A stretch of 64,000 nt of DNA from Paenibacillus sp. AN1007. Lineage in GTDB: Bacteria; Bacillota; Bacilli; Paenibacillales; Paenibacillaceae. The notes beneath the pieces were generated by a model, which was given only the letters and a program-made list of their open reading frames with translations, had not been told where the DNA came from and made no database searches. Position 1 is the stretch's first letter. Each line of letters opens with the position of its first letter. Where the stretch lies: NCBI RefSeq assembly GCF_040702995.1, contig NZ_CP159992.1, positions 444,501-508,500 on the forward strand. Direction: 5' to 3'. This document shows positions 27,179 to 36,036 of this stretch, piece after piece. Made by a program: the position numbers and the translations under genes.

Positions 27179-27583
27179 TTATTGGCGCTTTGGCATCTTG
27201 CTCTCATCCATGTAGAGTAGATTCCAGCGGTGACCGTCCAGATCGGCAAAACCTGCACCGTACATCCAGCCTTCCGTTTCGCTTGGCTTGCCAAACACGC
27301 TTCCTCCTGCACGCTCCACGTTCTGAATAAAGGAGTCGACTTCTTCTCTACTTTTGGCACCAATGGAAATAATAACTTCTGCACTATGAGAAGTATCCGC
27401 AGCTGTGGTGCCTGTAAATCTCTCAAAGGTTTCAATTGGAAACAGCATAATCGTGGTTTGGCCTATGGAGATCATGGCTCTCTCGCTGCCAACGTTCATC
27501 GCTTGGAATCCTATTGCGTCGAAAAAAGCAGCTGCCCTTTCAACATCTTTGACTGGCAAGTTAAACCAGATATCCTGTGACAT
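27179..27583 (-). CDS. VOC-family (glyoxalase/dioxygenase superfamily) protein
   Basis: Small cytosolic protein of 134 aa with the two beta-alpha-beta-beta-beta repeats of the vicinal oxygen chelate fold. The N-terminus WFNLPVKDVERAAAFFDAIG and the late FADLDGHRWNLLYMD are characteristic; the last E-like metal ligand position reads N/L here, so metal chemistry is uncertain. AGGAGG precedes the ATG. It stands alone, opposite in direction to its neighbours. The family includes glyoxalases and antibiotic-binding proteins; no substrate can be assigned. Confidence 0.88.
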   Translation of the reverse strand: MSQDIWFNLPVKDVERAAAFFDAIGFQAMNVGSERAMISIGQTTIMLFPIETFERFTGTTAADTSHSAEVIISIGAKSREEVDSFIQNVERAGGSVFGKPSETEGWMYGAGFADLDGHRWNLLYMDESKMPKRQ

Positions 27584-27808
27584 CGCTGCAGCCTCCTGGA
27601 ATCGTTTTTGATCTTACTATACTCTATTTTGGAAAGAAGCATGTACTTCTTATAAGGAAGCAGCGACTAAACCGGGCATGAATATTGTTAGGATCTTTGT
27701 ATTTCCATAAGTATTTCTTTACTTATGCAAGGGGCGGAGCGTATAATCCGGTGAGATATTAGAGAACAAATGAGACATAACAGAGATGAAAAAGAGAGGG
27801 TACGTTTC

Positions 27809-28687
27809 ATGAATAACGGATTAATTAATGCCATTATTGCGTATGTCATGTGGGGGATTCTCCCGCTTTATTGGAAGCTGTTTAATGATGTGCCGGCTGG
27901 TGAAATTTTGTCGCACAGGGTCGTATGGTCGTTTGTATTTATGGGGATACTGGTCGCCATTCAGCGCCGCTGGAGTGATGTGAAACGGATCTGGACCAGT
28001 CGTACGCTGCTGCTGTCCCTAACTGCCAGCGGACTGCTGATTGCGATCAATTGGCTTATTTTCATCTGGGCAGTGAACAACGGTCATGTCGTGGAAACCA
28101 GTCTTGGTTATTACTTGAATCCTTTGCTGAATGTGCTGCTTGCGGTTGTTTTTCTTCATGAAAAACCAAACCGGGGTCAATGGCTGGCTATTGCTATTGC
28201 AGCGGTTGCGGTGCTGATTATAGCGATCGACTACGGACGTTTCCCGTGGATTTCGATTTCGCTGGCGGCTTCCTTTGGTTTATATGGACTTGCGAAGAAA
28301 AAGATCAAGCAGGATGCTTCCGTAGGTTTGCTGTCAGAGACAGCGGTTGTTCTGCCTATTGCATTAGGTTACTGGATATACCTCGGCCTTGCTGGCCAAA
28401 CAACGGCCTGGACGCTGCCTGCACCTATGTTTTTTGAACTGCTGCTTTCCGGTGTGGTGACAGCCCTGCCGCTGCTGTTTTTTGCTCGTGCAGCTGCCCG
28501 CATGTCGCTGTCTACGCTCGGATTTGTACAGTACATCGGCCCAACCATTATGCTGATCCTGAGCATATTTGTGTTTAAGGAGTCCGTTTCACTTGTGCTG
28601 CTGGTTGGTTTTGCTTTAATATGGACAGCTCTGGTTGTCTATGCTGCTTCATCTATGCGAGCCGCCAAGCTGGCTAAGTCCGTGTAA
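27809..28687 (+). CDS. rarD: EamA-family transporter RarD
   Basis: Ten-helix membrane protein of the drug/metabolite transporter superfamily, 292 aa. RarD-type signatures are present: the N-terminal AYVMWGILPLYWKLF, INWLIFIWAVNNGHVVETSLGYYLNPL and the C-terminal LGFVQYIGPTIMLIL. The start is ATG 27809, 8 nt after AGAGAGGG; the ATG at 27770 has no ribosome site. The substrate of RarD proteins is not established. Confidence 0.92.
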   Translation: MNNGLINAIIAYVMWGILPLYWKLFNDVPAGEILSHRVVWSFVFMGILVAIQRRWSDVKRIWTSRTLLLSLTASGLLIAINWLIFIWAVNNGHVVETSLGYYLNPLLNVLLAVVFLHEKPNRGQWLAIAIAAVAVLIIAIDYGRFPWISISLAASFGLYGLAKKKIKQDASVGLLSETAVVLPIALGYWIYLGLAGQTTAWTLPAPMFFELLLSGVVTALPLLFFARAAARMSLSTLGFVQYIGPTIMLILSIFVFKESVSLVLLVGFALIWTALVVYAASSMRAAKLAKSV

Positions 28688-28745
28688 TAACAGAAATGGT
28701 TGTAATACTAAAAAGAAGTAATAACAAAAACGAATGGTAATAACG

Positions 28746-28781
28746 GTCTTCTCATCCTTGATGATGGGAGGGCTTTTTTTT
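28746..28781 (+). terminator. Terminator after rarD
   Basis: Eleven-bp stem GTCTTCTCATC/GATGGGAGGGC with several wobble pairs, then eight Ts. Confidence 0.7.
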
Positions 28782-28893
28782 ACCATCGTCTAAGATGAGA
28801 AGAGAATTAGGAAAATTCTTTTATTTACAAATTAAGGAACGCATGTTCTAATTGTAGAGATTGAGTTTTTTCGAACGGCGGTGGATGTTTGGA

Positions 28894-29349
28894 GTGAGGG
28901 AGCAGCAAAGTATTGTATTCGTTGTGAGTGTTTCGATCTTACATAAAAACAGGATGCTTATCATCAAAGAGAACAAGGCATCCGTGCGGAATAGGTGGAA
29001 TTTTCCCTCAGGCAGAGTGGAGTACGGGGAAGATATACTGGATGCGGCACGTCGGGAAACCAGAGAAGAGACGGGATATGAAGTCAGATTAACAGCTGCC
29101 ACAGGAGTTTACAATTTCAGAAGCAGTACCGGACAGCAGGTGGTTCTGTTCCATTTTATTGGCGAGATCATTGGCGGATCTCTGCAGCCGGATGCCTCAG
29201 AAATTGCTGATGCGAAGTGGGTTACGCCCGAAGAACTGCTCAGCCCGAATGTACTGGAGCTGCGTGATCGGGAAGTAATGCTGCAGATTGTGGATAATGT
29301 CATATTCAAAAAAGAGTATCCATTAGCGCTTTACCAGCGCCAAATATAG
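28894..29349 (+). CDS. Nudix hydrolase
   Basis: Enzyme that hydrolyses nucleoside diphosphates linked to another group. The complete Nudix box GX5EX7REX2EEXG is visible as G-RVEYG-E-DILDAAR-RE-TR-EE-T-G. The start is uncertain: GTG 28894 has a fair GGTGG site, ATG 28885 abuts it, and TTG 28861 has none. The frameshifted MFS gene begins 17 nt after the stop, suggesting one transcript. Substrate unknown. Confidence 0.88.
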   Translation: MREQQSIVFVVSVSILHKNRMLIIKENKASVRNRWNFPSGRVEYGEDILDAARRETREETGYEVRLTAATGVYNFRSSTGQQVVLFHFIGEIIGGSLQPDASEIADAKWVTPEELLSPNVLELRDREVMLQIVDNVIFKKEYPLALYQRQI

Positions 29350-29366
29350 AAACGGAGTCATGCGAC

Positions 29367-30639
29367 ATGAAGTCCTCTTATTTAACACGTCCCTTTTATT
29401 ATTTGTGGACAACTCAAACGGCAGCAAACGCCGCAGATGTACTTTATATTATGGCCTTAACGGTGATGGTGCTGGATCGTACCAACTCGCTTATATCTGC
29501 GGCACTTTTGCCTTTGATGCGGAGCGGAGCTCAAATGTTAAGCAGTCTGGCCGCACCTCTGTTGATTCAGCGTTTTAAGCTGTCCAGCCTGCTTTTATTG
29601 TCACAAACCGGACAGTTTCTGCTGTTTGTCGTTCTGGCTGTGTATTTGCATGTTAATGGAGATGCCTCCTCATTGGTCCTCGTATTTTCGCTTGTATTTG
29701 TGATGTCGTTTCTGGATGGCTGGACTACTCCTGCTCGCAATGCGCTGATCCCGCGGCTGGTGACACATGAGCAGGGGTTACTCAAAGCCAATGGACTCAT
29801 GAGCGTCAGTGATCAAGTTGTACAATTTGCTGGATGGGGACTAAGCGGTATCATCGTGGCATGGATCGGGTCCAGTTCAACCCTGCTGGTTACTGCTGTT
29901 ATTTATGGTTTGGCAGCGGCGTTTACACTCGGCGTCAAAGAGCCAACCCATGCGGAGATGACCGGGAAGGATCTGTCAGCTGGAAGCTGCAGCGGAAGTG
30001 GGTACAGGCAGATGGCATACGTTAACGGAAGGCTGGAAAATGATATGGAAAACACCCCGTCTGCGGGTGCTTACGTTTATGGATATGATCGACATGCTTG
30101 GCGGTTCAATCTGGGTGGGCGCGTTCACACTGGCTTTTGTTCAAGCTGCACTTGGGCAAAGTGAAGAATGGTGGGGCTTCATTAATGCGGCCTATTTTGC
30201 CGGAACGATCGGTGGAGGTTTGCTGGTGCTTGCACTCGCCAGAATCATTGGACGCCGCTATTTCGGAGTGATGATGTTAGGGATGGCGGGGTATGGTGTA
30301 CTGACTGCCGTCTATGCACTGAACTCACAGCCGTATGCTGCCCTAATTCTCGTCATGCTGATGGGGCCATTCGCCGAGCTTGCCATGATTAACCGACGTA
30401 CGTTGATTCAGAGCAGTGTGGCTAGCTCGATACTTCCCAAGGTTTTATCTGCGCAAGCCTCGATGATGCATTTTGTATTCTGCATTTCTTTGCTTGGGAT
30501 GGCCTGGCTTGCTGAATATATCGGGATTATAAACCTCTATCTGTTTGCAGCCGGATTGACGATATTAGCGATTGCTGCTGGTTTGCTTCATTATCGGGCT
30601 TTTCAGGATAATACAGTTCAACGTCAAACGACGCACTAG
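29367..30639 (+). pseudogene. MFS transporter interrupted by a frameshift
   Basis: Two overlapping frames together make one major facilitator protein of about 423 aa. The first (29367-30164) carries TM1 to TM6 and a cytosolic loop ending near EMTGKDLS, then becomes nonsense; the second frame continues with QLEAAAEVGTGRWHTLTEGW and TM7 to TM12 to 30639. The change is a net +1, most simply one extra base near 29970-29985. Both halves are otherwise intact, so the event is recent or a sequencing error. Type: H+-antiporter-like macrolide or drug exporter, substrate unknown. Confidence 0.8.
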
Positions 30640-30653
30640 AGAGGAGAAGGACA

Positions 30654-31001
30654 ATGGTTAGCGATGATCGGATGCATTCCAAACGTGGTCGTTTCGTGCT
30701 GCAGGGAAATCGGGTTCGGTTGATATCTTCATTTCTTTTTTCCATCATTATCGGTGTGGTCTATGCTTGCTTGATCGTAAACGAAACAACCATGGGGTAT
30801 ATCCATAACATATTACCGAGTACAGATGGTCCGGATCTCTATCAATATCTTCCAATCATTGTTCCGGCAGCTGTCTTTTCGTATTTGGTACAAAGAAGAC
30901 ATATGATTTTTATTGAAAATATTTCATTCAGCTGTATTCAAGCGATCACTGCTTTCCTCAGTCTGGCTGCATCTCTTATGGTTGTTATGATATTCTTTTA
31001 A
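30654..31001 (+). CDS. Small membrane protein of unknown function
   Basis: 115-aa protein with a basic N-terminus and three predicted membrane segments (about residues 24-42, 65-80 and 95-115). GAGAGGAGAAGG precedes the ATG, and it starts 14 nt after the MFS gene, so it may be the last gene of the nudix-MFS unit. I recognise no family motif. Confidence 0.7.
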   Translation: MVSDDRMHSKRGRFVLQGNRVRLISSFLFSIIIGVVYACLIVNETTMGYIHNILPSTDGPDLYQYLPIIVPAAVFSYLVQRRHMIFIENISFSCIQAITAFLSLAASLMVVMIFF

Positions 31002-31082
31002 ATCCTGAGCTTTCTCCATGAAGCTCCCACCAGTGACCCAAGTACTCAATACATAAGGGAGTGCGGCAGTGCAGTTTAACGG

Positions 31083-31121
31083 CAAAAGGCGCCATCCCTA
31101 AGGAAGAGCGCCTTTTATTTT
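31083..31121 (+). terminator. Terminator before the repeat array
   Basis: Arms AAAAGGCGC and GCGCCTTTT followed by ATTTTG. It closes the preceding small operon. Confidence 0.85.
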
Positions 31122-31130
31122 GTATTCACT

Positions 31131-32010
31131 GTCCGGTGAAATACCGAAGCACGTTTTAGAAGCCCTTGCTTAAGGAGCGGCGCGTAGTGGAGGGGGCGGG
31201 AGTGATTCTGAAGAAGCGAAGCGCTCGCGTTTGCCCTCGGATTTCCCCCAATTGAAGGGGAAATCAAAAGAAATCCGAGGACAACCAGCGATCGCAAGAA
31301 CACCCCGCCCCCGGAACGTCCCCCCGCAGCGTCCTCCCTCAATGTTTTATCTGCCTCCGTGGAATACCGAAGCACGTTTTAGAAGCCCTTCCTTAAGGAG
31401 CCGCGCGTAGTGGAGGGGGCGGGAGTGATTCTGAAGAAGCGAAGCGCTCGCGTTTGCCCTCGGATTTCCCCCAATTAAAGGGGAAAATCAAAGCAAATCC
31501 GAGGACAACCAGCGATCGCAAGCACGACCCGCCTCCGAAACGTCCCCCCGCAGCGTCCTCCCTCAATGTTTTATCTGCCTCCGTGAAATACCGAAGCACG
31601 TTTTAGAAGCCCTTCCTTAGGGAGCCGCGCGTAGTGGAGGGGGCGGGAGTGATTCTGAAGAAGCGAAGCGCTCGCGTTTGCCCTCGGATTTCCCCCAATT
31701 AAAGGGGAAAATCAAAGCAAATCCGAGGACAACCAGCGATCGCAAGCACGACCCGCCTCCGAAACGTCCCCCCCGCAGCGTCCTCCCTCAATGTTTTATC
31801 TGCCTCCGTGAAATACCGAAGCACGTTTTAGAAGCCCTTGCTTAAGGAGCAGCGCGTAGTGGAGGGGGCGGGAGTGATTCTGAAGAAGCGAAGCGCTCGC
31901 GTTTGCCCTCGGATTTCCCCCAATTGAAGGGGAAATCAAAAGAAATCCGAGGACAACCAGCGATCGCAAGAACACCCCGCCCCCGGAACGTCCCCCCGCA
32001 GATCCAACCC
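31131..32010 (+). repeat. Four-copy tandem array of a structured repeat (period 223-225 bp)
   Basis: Unit anchors (AATACCGAAGCACG) are at 31140, 31363, 31587 and 31812. Each unit holds a foldback: outer arms GGGGGCGGGAGTG (31192-31204 in copy 1) and CACCCCGCCCCC (31301-31312), then GAAGCGAAGC, an inner stem CCTCGGATTTC/GAAATCCGAGG and AACCAGCGATC. Copies 1 and 4 share one set of variants and copies 2 and 3 another. Open frames inside are by-products. The core matches elements near 42.5, 49.2 and 59.6 kb. No coding gene is present in 31002-32035. Confidence 0.92.
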
Positions 32011-32035
32011 CCGTAAAGGCTTCTAACCCCCGTGC

Positions 32036-33085
32036 TTAGTCAATGAACCCTTCCATGGTAGCCGTTGGCATCATATTGGACTGCCAAGCTCCTTTGCCAT
32101 AGCCGCTGTTATAACCTGGTGTGGCCTGCGGCTCCCAGTAGAACACGCCTTTACCTTTGCCATTTGGCAGATTGCGAATTTGATTTTTCATCGCAGCAAC
32201 AAAGCTTTTACCTGCCGCTGGCTGATTGTTGTCCATACCAATTTCGGAAATCATGATTTCTTTGCCATAACGGTTGATCATATCTTTTGCATTGTTGACA
32301 GTGTTGGTCACCGCTGTATTCCAACCCGAAGCGGAAGGATAGAGGGACATGGCGATCATGTCAAAGTTAGCTCCATTGTTGATTAAGCCGCCGATATTCC
32401 AGACGTACAGGGCGTTATCATCGCCGCCAGCCAGATGTACAATCGTTTTGGTACCGCTGCTTATGGATTTTACTGCGTTATGTCCTGTATTTACGAGCCA
32501 TGCATAATTTTTCATGTTAACTGAAGCTTTGCCATCATCCCACAACATGCCGTTGCTGGTTTCGTTGCCGATCTGTACCCAGTCTGGAGTGACACCTTTG
32601 CTCTGCATGGTCGTCATAACGTCACGGGTATAACTCCAGACAACATCCATCAACTGCTGGAAACTATAGTTTTTCCATGCTGCCGGTTTCGTTTGCTTGC
32701 CCGGATCTGCCCAGGAATCACTGTAGTGAAGTGTCAGCATGACACTCATGCCCGCATTTTTGGCACGCTGTGCGAGTGCGGCAGCGCGGTCTTTATTCAT
32801 ATAACCGTTACCGTAATCATTCGATGGATTAACGAAAACCCGGATGCGGACAGAGTTGATCTGGTAATCCTTTTTCAGAATATCAATGATGTCGCGCTGT
32901 ACCCCGTTTTTATCTTTCCACTTGTACCCCTGAGCTTCCATGCCGGGAACCCAGCTGATGTCAGCTCCTTTGGCAAAACTCGGCGCAGCACTGGCGTGCT
33001 GGCCCGCTGGCAGCAGAACAGAAGTAAACAGCAAAACAAAAGCCAGCAGAATACTTGTTTTGAAACCCCTTACATTTTTGAACAT
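32036..33085 (-). CDS. Secreted arabinogalactan endo-beta-1,4-galactanase (GH53)
   Basis: Extracellular enzyme that cuts beta-1,4-galactan side chains of pectin. It has a signal peptide ending in A-S-A-A (about residue 33) and a single GH53 barrel. The acid/base Glu is in WVQIGNETSNGMLW, and the nucleophile Glu is in MISEIGMD. SYGSGGY-type C-terminal features end the domain without an added binding module. Length 349 aa fits. The start has a CGAGGAGGCATGTTG site. The galactose-use genes that often accompany it are not in the window, so it is a stand-alone enzyme here. Confidence 0.92.
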   Translation of the reverse strand: MFKNVRGFKTSILLAFVLLFTSVLLPAGQHASAAPSFAKGADISWVPGMEAQGYKWKDKNGVQRDIIDILKKDYQINSVRIRVFVNPSNDYGNGYMNKDRAAALAQRAKNAGMSVMLTLHYSDSWADPGKQTKPAAWKNYSFQQLMDVVWSYTRDVMTTMQSKGVTPDWVQIGNETSNGMLWDDGKASVNMKNYAWLVNTGHNAVKSISSGTKTIVHLAGGDDNALYVWNIGGLINNGANFDMIAMSLYPSASGWNTAVTNTVNNAKDMINRYGKEIMISEIGMDNNQPAAGKSFVAAMKNQIRNLPNGKGKGVFYWEPQATPGYNSGYGKGAWQSNMMPTATMEGFID

Positions 33086-33479
33086 TACAACATGCCTCCT
33101 CGGTTATAAGTTGGGATAGATTCATCCTCATTATAGCCTCCGGAAATCACACGGCTAAAGGGTCGGTTTCCAATATTTTGGTTGTTTTCTTAACCTCTAT
33201 GCCGAAATCCTGCTTCGTTCATTTCCTGCATAACATTCGAATGAGCTTAAAAGACAAAACAAAAAGCCGTCCGAAGACGGCTTTTCTACCCGTGGCGCTT
33301 TTTAAAACATTGATCCGTATCCCGCGCCTCCACACACCCAATTTATTTGGAAGTAGTGGATCGGGTAAGGGACACGTTCAACATGACATTAGAAATGTTG
33401 ACGCACCTCCTTTCCTTGTGGCAAGAGTATACAACACTCTGTTTAAGAAAGCTAGTCCTTTTTTCATGATTACGCAAAT
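33086..33479. other. Intergenic region with one minus-strand terminator and an orphan ribosome site
   Basis: Holds the galactanase promoter region, a hairpin terminator at 33259-33287, and on the minus strand a strong AAGGAGGTG (complement at 33404-33412) with only very short open frames behind it. The plus-strand open frame 33178-33495 crosses the terminator and is not convincing. Confidence 0.45.
33253..33287 (-). terminator. Terminator reading leftward
   Basis: Ten-bp perfect stem AAAAGCCGTC/GACGGCTTTT with a CGAA tetraloop. The T-rich side (TTTTTGTTTTG) is on the minus strand, so it most likely ends the transcript of the small gene at 33480-33707. Confidence 0.8.
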
Positions 33480-33707
33480 TTATTTTTCAGTTTGAAACAT
33501 CGTCGTTTCCCGTGCATAATGGCTCTTCGTTCCGTTCTCATTGCAGATCCGCACGCTGTCATCACTAATCTTCTCAACAATGCCGCGGCCGACTTCACAA
33601 TATACACCTGCGGGATCTTCCTGCCAAGCGGTAACCACACATTGGGACAGGGCAGCGGTGAAAAACTCGATATTTTTTTGCAGTGTTCTAGGTTTATTCG
33701 ATTTCAT
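33480..33707 (-). CDS. Small protein of unknown function
   Basis: 75-aa soluble protein starting MKSNKPRTLQKN. The second half, from CEVGRGIVEKISDDSVRI, looks like a small beta-barrel. The ATG at 33707 has a perfect AAAGGAG 6 nt upstream, which is the main support that it is real. It is divergent from ppk and shares the region with the Pho-type box. No family recognised. Confidence 0.6.
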   Translation of the reverse strand: MKSNKPRTLQKNIEFFTAALSQCVVTAWQEDPAGVYCEVGRGIVEKISDDSVRICNENGTKSHYARETTMFQTEK

Positions 33708-33836
33708 AAGATACTCCTTTAACATAACGTAAATTTAGGACAATAACGACAGCCGGTCAAATCACACTGTATCTCACTTTACCTTGTCTATTGGCCTTTG
33801 TAAAGGGATGGAAAAACTTGCGGTCATGAGTTATCA

Positions 33837-33864
33837 TTTACATAAATTTAACACTGCGTTAACA
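33837..33864 (+). promoter_or_regulatory. Candidate PhoP box upstream of ppk
   Basis: Three direct repeats TTTACA (33837), TTAACA (33848) and TTAACA (33859) start exactly 11 bp apart. This matches the TT(A/C/T)A(C/A)A-N5 repeats bound by PhoP in Bacillus. Possible -10 sequences follow at 33897-33908 (TACAAT, TATAGT), some 32-38 bp on, which is farther than usual. Confidence 0.6.
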
Positions 33865-33954
33865 TTCCGATGACGCTTGGAGCCGATTACGAATAGTACA
33901 ATTATAGTAGAAGATCAAATAAGAATTGATATGCATTACATTCGGAGGCCATAC

Positions 33955-36036
33955 ATGCACAAGGATATTAAAACAGGCAACTATGTTAACCGTGATTTAA
34001 GTTGGGTTGAATTTAATCGGCGCGTGCTTCAGGAGGCACAGGACCCTACAACGCCTATGCTGGAGCGAATGAGGTTCCTTGGTATTGTTGCCAGCAATCT
34101 GGATGAGTTTGTCAGTGTCAGGCTCGCAGAGACCAAGGAGAAGATCAAGGCTGGATTCACGCAAAAAGATTTCACGGGTTATACGCCCTCGGGGCTGTAC
34201 CGCAGATTGATTAAACGAACCGGGGCCATGGTCACGGAGCAGTATAAAACATATCGTGAGCTCATTCGCCTTCTCGCCAAGAAAGGCGTACACATCCAGG
34301 AGTATGTGGACCTTAATGTAACACAGCAGCGGGCAATGGACCAATATTATCATGACATTATTTTCCCGGTGCTTACTCCCATGGCAATTGACCAAAGCCG
34401 GCCGTTTCCGCTGGTTCATAACAAGTCGGTATATCTATCTGTTATGCTGCAAAAAGAAGATGAGCAGGATGGCGAGCCGTTCATGGCCATCGTGCAGGTG
34501 CCCTCCAATCTTCCTCGTATTGTGAAGGTTCCACTGCGGGCTAACAGCAAAAAGAAAACGTTCATTTTGATTGAAGACCTGATTAAACATCATATTCATA
34601 CCTTGTTCAGCGGATATGTGTCACTGGCTGTGCAGGAGTTCAGAGTAACCCGCAACGCCGATCTCTCTATTAATGAAGAGGAAGCGGAAGACCTGCTTGA
34701 GGCGATAGAAAAAGAACTGCGGCGCAGACGCCGCGGAGCGCCCGTCAGGCTCGAAGTGTGCAAAGATTTCCGGAGTGACGCCCTGCAGGAGCTTCAGGAT
34801 GAATTTGAAATTCAGGACCCGGTCTTTGAGATTGACGGACCGCTTGACCTAAGCTTCCTGGCTGGATTTGTGGACAGCCTCGAAGGTTTCTCCCATTTGA
34901 AGTATAGTCCAGTACAGCCAGTGTACCCGCCTGAGTTCCTGCCAAGAGAGAGCCATTTTGAGTTGCTGCGCAGACGAGATGTACTGGTTCATCATCCATA
35001 TGAATCCTTTGAACCCGTGACGGACTTTATTCTGGAAGCTTCAGAAGATCCGCAAGTTCTGGCCATCAAGATGACGCTGTATCGGGTGAATGGTGACTCA
35101 CGTCTCATTCCTGCGCTTGCTTTGGCTGCAGAGAGTGGTAAGCAGGTTACCGTCGTTGTAGAGTTAAAAGCCAGATTTGACGAAGAACGCAACATTGCAT
35201 GGGCCCGCAAGCTGGAAAAAGCAGGATGTCATGTTGTCTATGGTCTGGTCGGTCTGAAAACACATGCGAAGATTATTCTGGTTGTACGTCGGGAGCAGCA
35301 GGGGCTGCGGCGTTACGTTCACGTGGGCACGGGCAACTACAATGAGAGCACTGCCAAAGTGTATACGGATGTGGGCCTGTTCACCTCTAACCCGATCATC
35401 GGTGAGGACGCGTCTGAACTGTTTAACGAGATTACCGGTTATTCGGGTCCGAAGGCACTGCAGGCATTCCGGGTTGCGCCGGATGGCATGAAGGATGAAC
35501 TGTTTGCGCTGATTCAGCGTGAAACGGAGCATGCGCTTCAAGGCAGACGTTCCCGAATTATTGCCAAAATCAACTCCTTATCTCATCAGGATATGATTGA
35601 TCAGCTATATGCTGCTTCTCAAGCAGGGGTGCAGATTGATCTGATTGTCCGCGGGGTATGCTGCCTGCGCCCTGGCGTAGAAGGACTCAGCGAGAATATT
35701 CGGGTCATCAGCATCGTAGACCGTTTCCTTGAGCATTCACGGTTATTCTATTTTGAAAACGGGGGCAATCCGGACGTCTTCATTTCCAGTGCTGACTGGA
35801 TGTCTCGGAACTTGAACCGCCGTATTGAACTGATGTGTCCTGTATTTGATCCTTCCTTGAAGAAGATGCTGGTGGATATTCTGAATCTGTCCTTGAACGA
35901 CAATGTGAAGGCCAGACAGCTTATGCCTAACGGTAATTATATATTTGTAAAAAATGAAAAGCCCCCGCTGAGAAGTCAGACGGAGGCTATGGGAATTATC
36001 CCTTGGAAACCTGCTGAATGGAGTGTTTTAACGTAA
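33955..36036 (+). CDS. ppk: Polyphosphate kinase (PPK1)
   Basis: Cytosolic or membrane-associated enzyme that polymerises ATP gamma-phosphate into polyphosphate, reversibly. The four PPK1 domains are present: N-terminal (NRDLSWVEFNRRVLQEA), middle, and two phospholipase D-like C-terminal domains. H437 in LKTHAKIIL is the expected phosphorylated His, with a second conserved His in FLEHSRLFYF. 693 aa from ATG 33955 (CGGAGG 7 nt upstream); earlier in-frame starts lack a site. Its last 41 bp overlap the 3' end of ppx on the other strand. Confidence 0.95.
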   Translation: MHKDIKTGNYVNRDLSWVEFNRRVLQEAQDPTTPMLERMRFLGIVASNLDEFVSVRLAETKEKIKAGFTQKDFTGYTPSGLYRRLIKRTGAMVTEQYKTYRELIRLLAKKGVHIQEYVDLNVTQQRAMDQYYHDIIFPVLTPMAIDQSRPFPLVHNKSVYLSVMLQKEDEQDGEPFMAIVQVPSNLPRIVKVPLRANSKKKTFILIEDLIKHHIHTLFSGYVSLAVQEFRVTRNADLSINEEEAEDLLEAIEKELRRRRRGAPVRLEVCKDFRSDALQELQDEFEIQDPVFEIDGPLDLSFLAGFVDSLEGFSHLKYSPVQPVYPPEFLPRESHFELLRRRDVLVHHPYESFEPVTDFILEASEDPQVLAIKMTLYRVNGDSRLIPALALAAESGKQVTVVVELKARFDEERNIAWARKLEKAGCHVVYGLVGLKTHAKIILVVRREQQGLRRYVHVGTGNYNESTAKVYTDVGLFTSNPIIGEDASELFNEITGYSGPKALQAFRVAPDGMKDELFALIQRETEHALQGRRSRIIAKINSLSHQDMIDQLYAASQAGVQIDLIVRGVCCLRPGVEGLSENIRVISIVDRFLEHSRLFYFENGGNPDVFISSADWMSRNLNRRIELMCPVFDPSLKKMLVDILNLSLNDNVKARQLMPNGNYIFVKNEKPPLRSQTEAMGIIPWKPAEWSVLT

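Noticed and set aside
31115..31599. Minus-strand open frames of 68-86 codons inside the repeat array
   Set aside because: They begin at the same point in each unit, end by repeat-specific stops, lack ribosome sites and match the foldback rather than a protein.
31131..32010. CRISPR array or satellite of short repeats
   Set aside because: Units are 223-225 bp and almost wholly conserved, without short unique spacers or nearby cas genes. It is a tandem duplication of a structured element.
33178..33495. 105-codon plus-strand open frame
   Set aside because: It crosses a strong terminator hairpin and has no conserved-looking segment.
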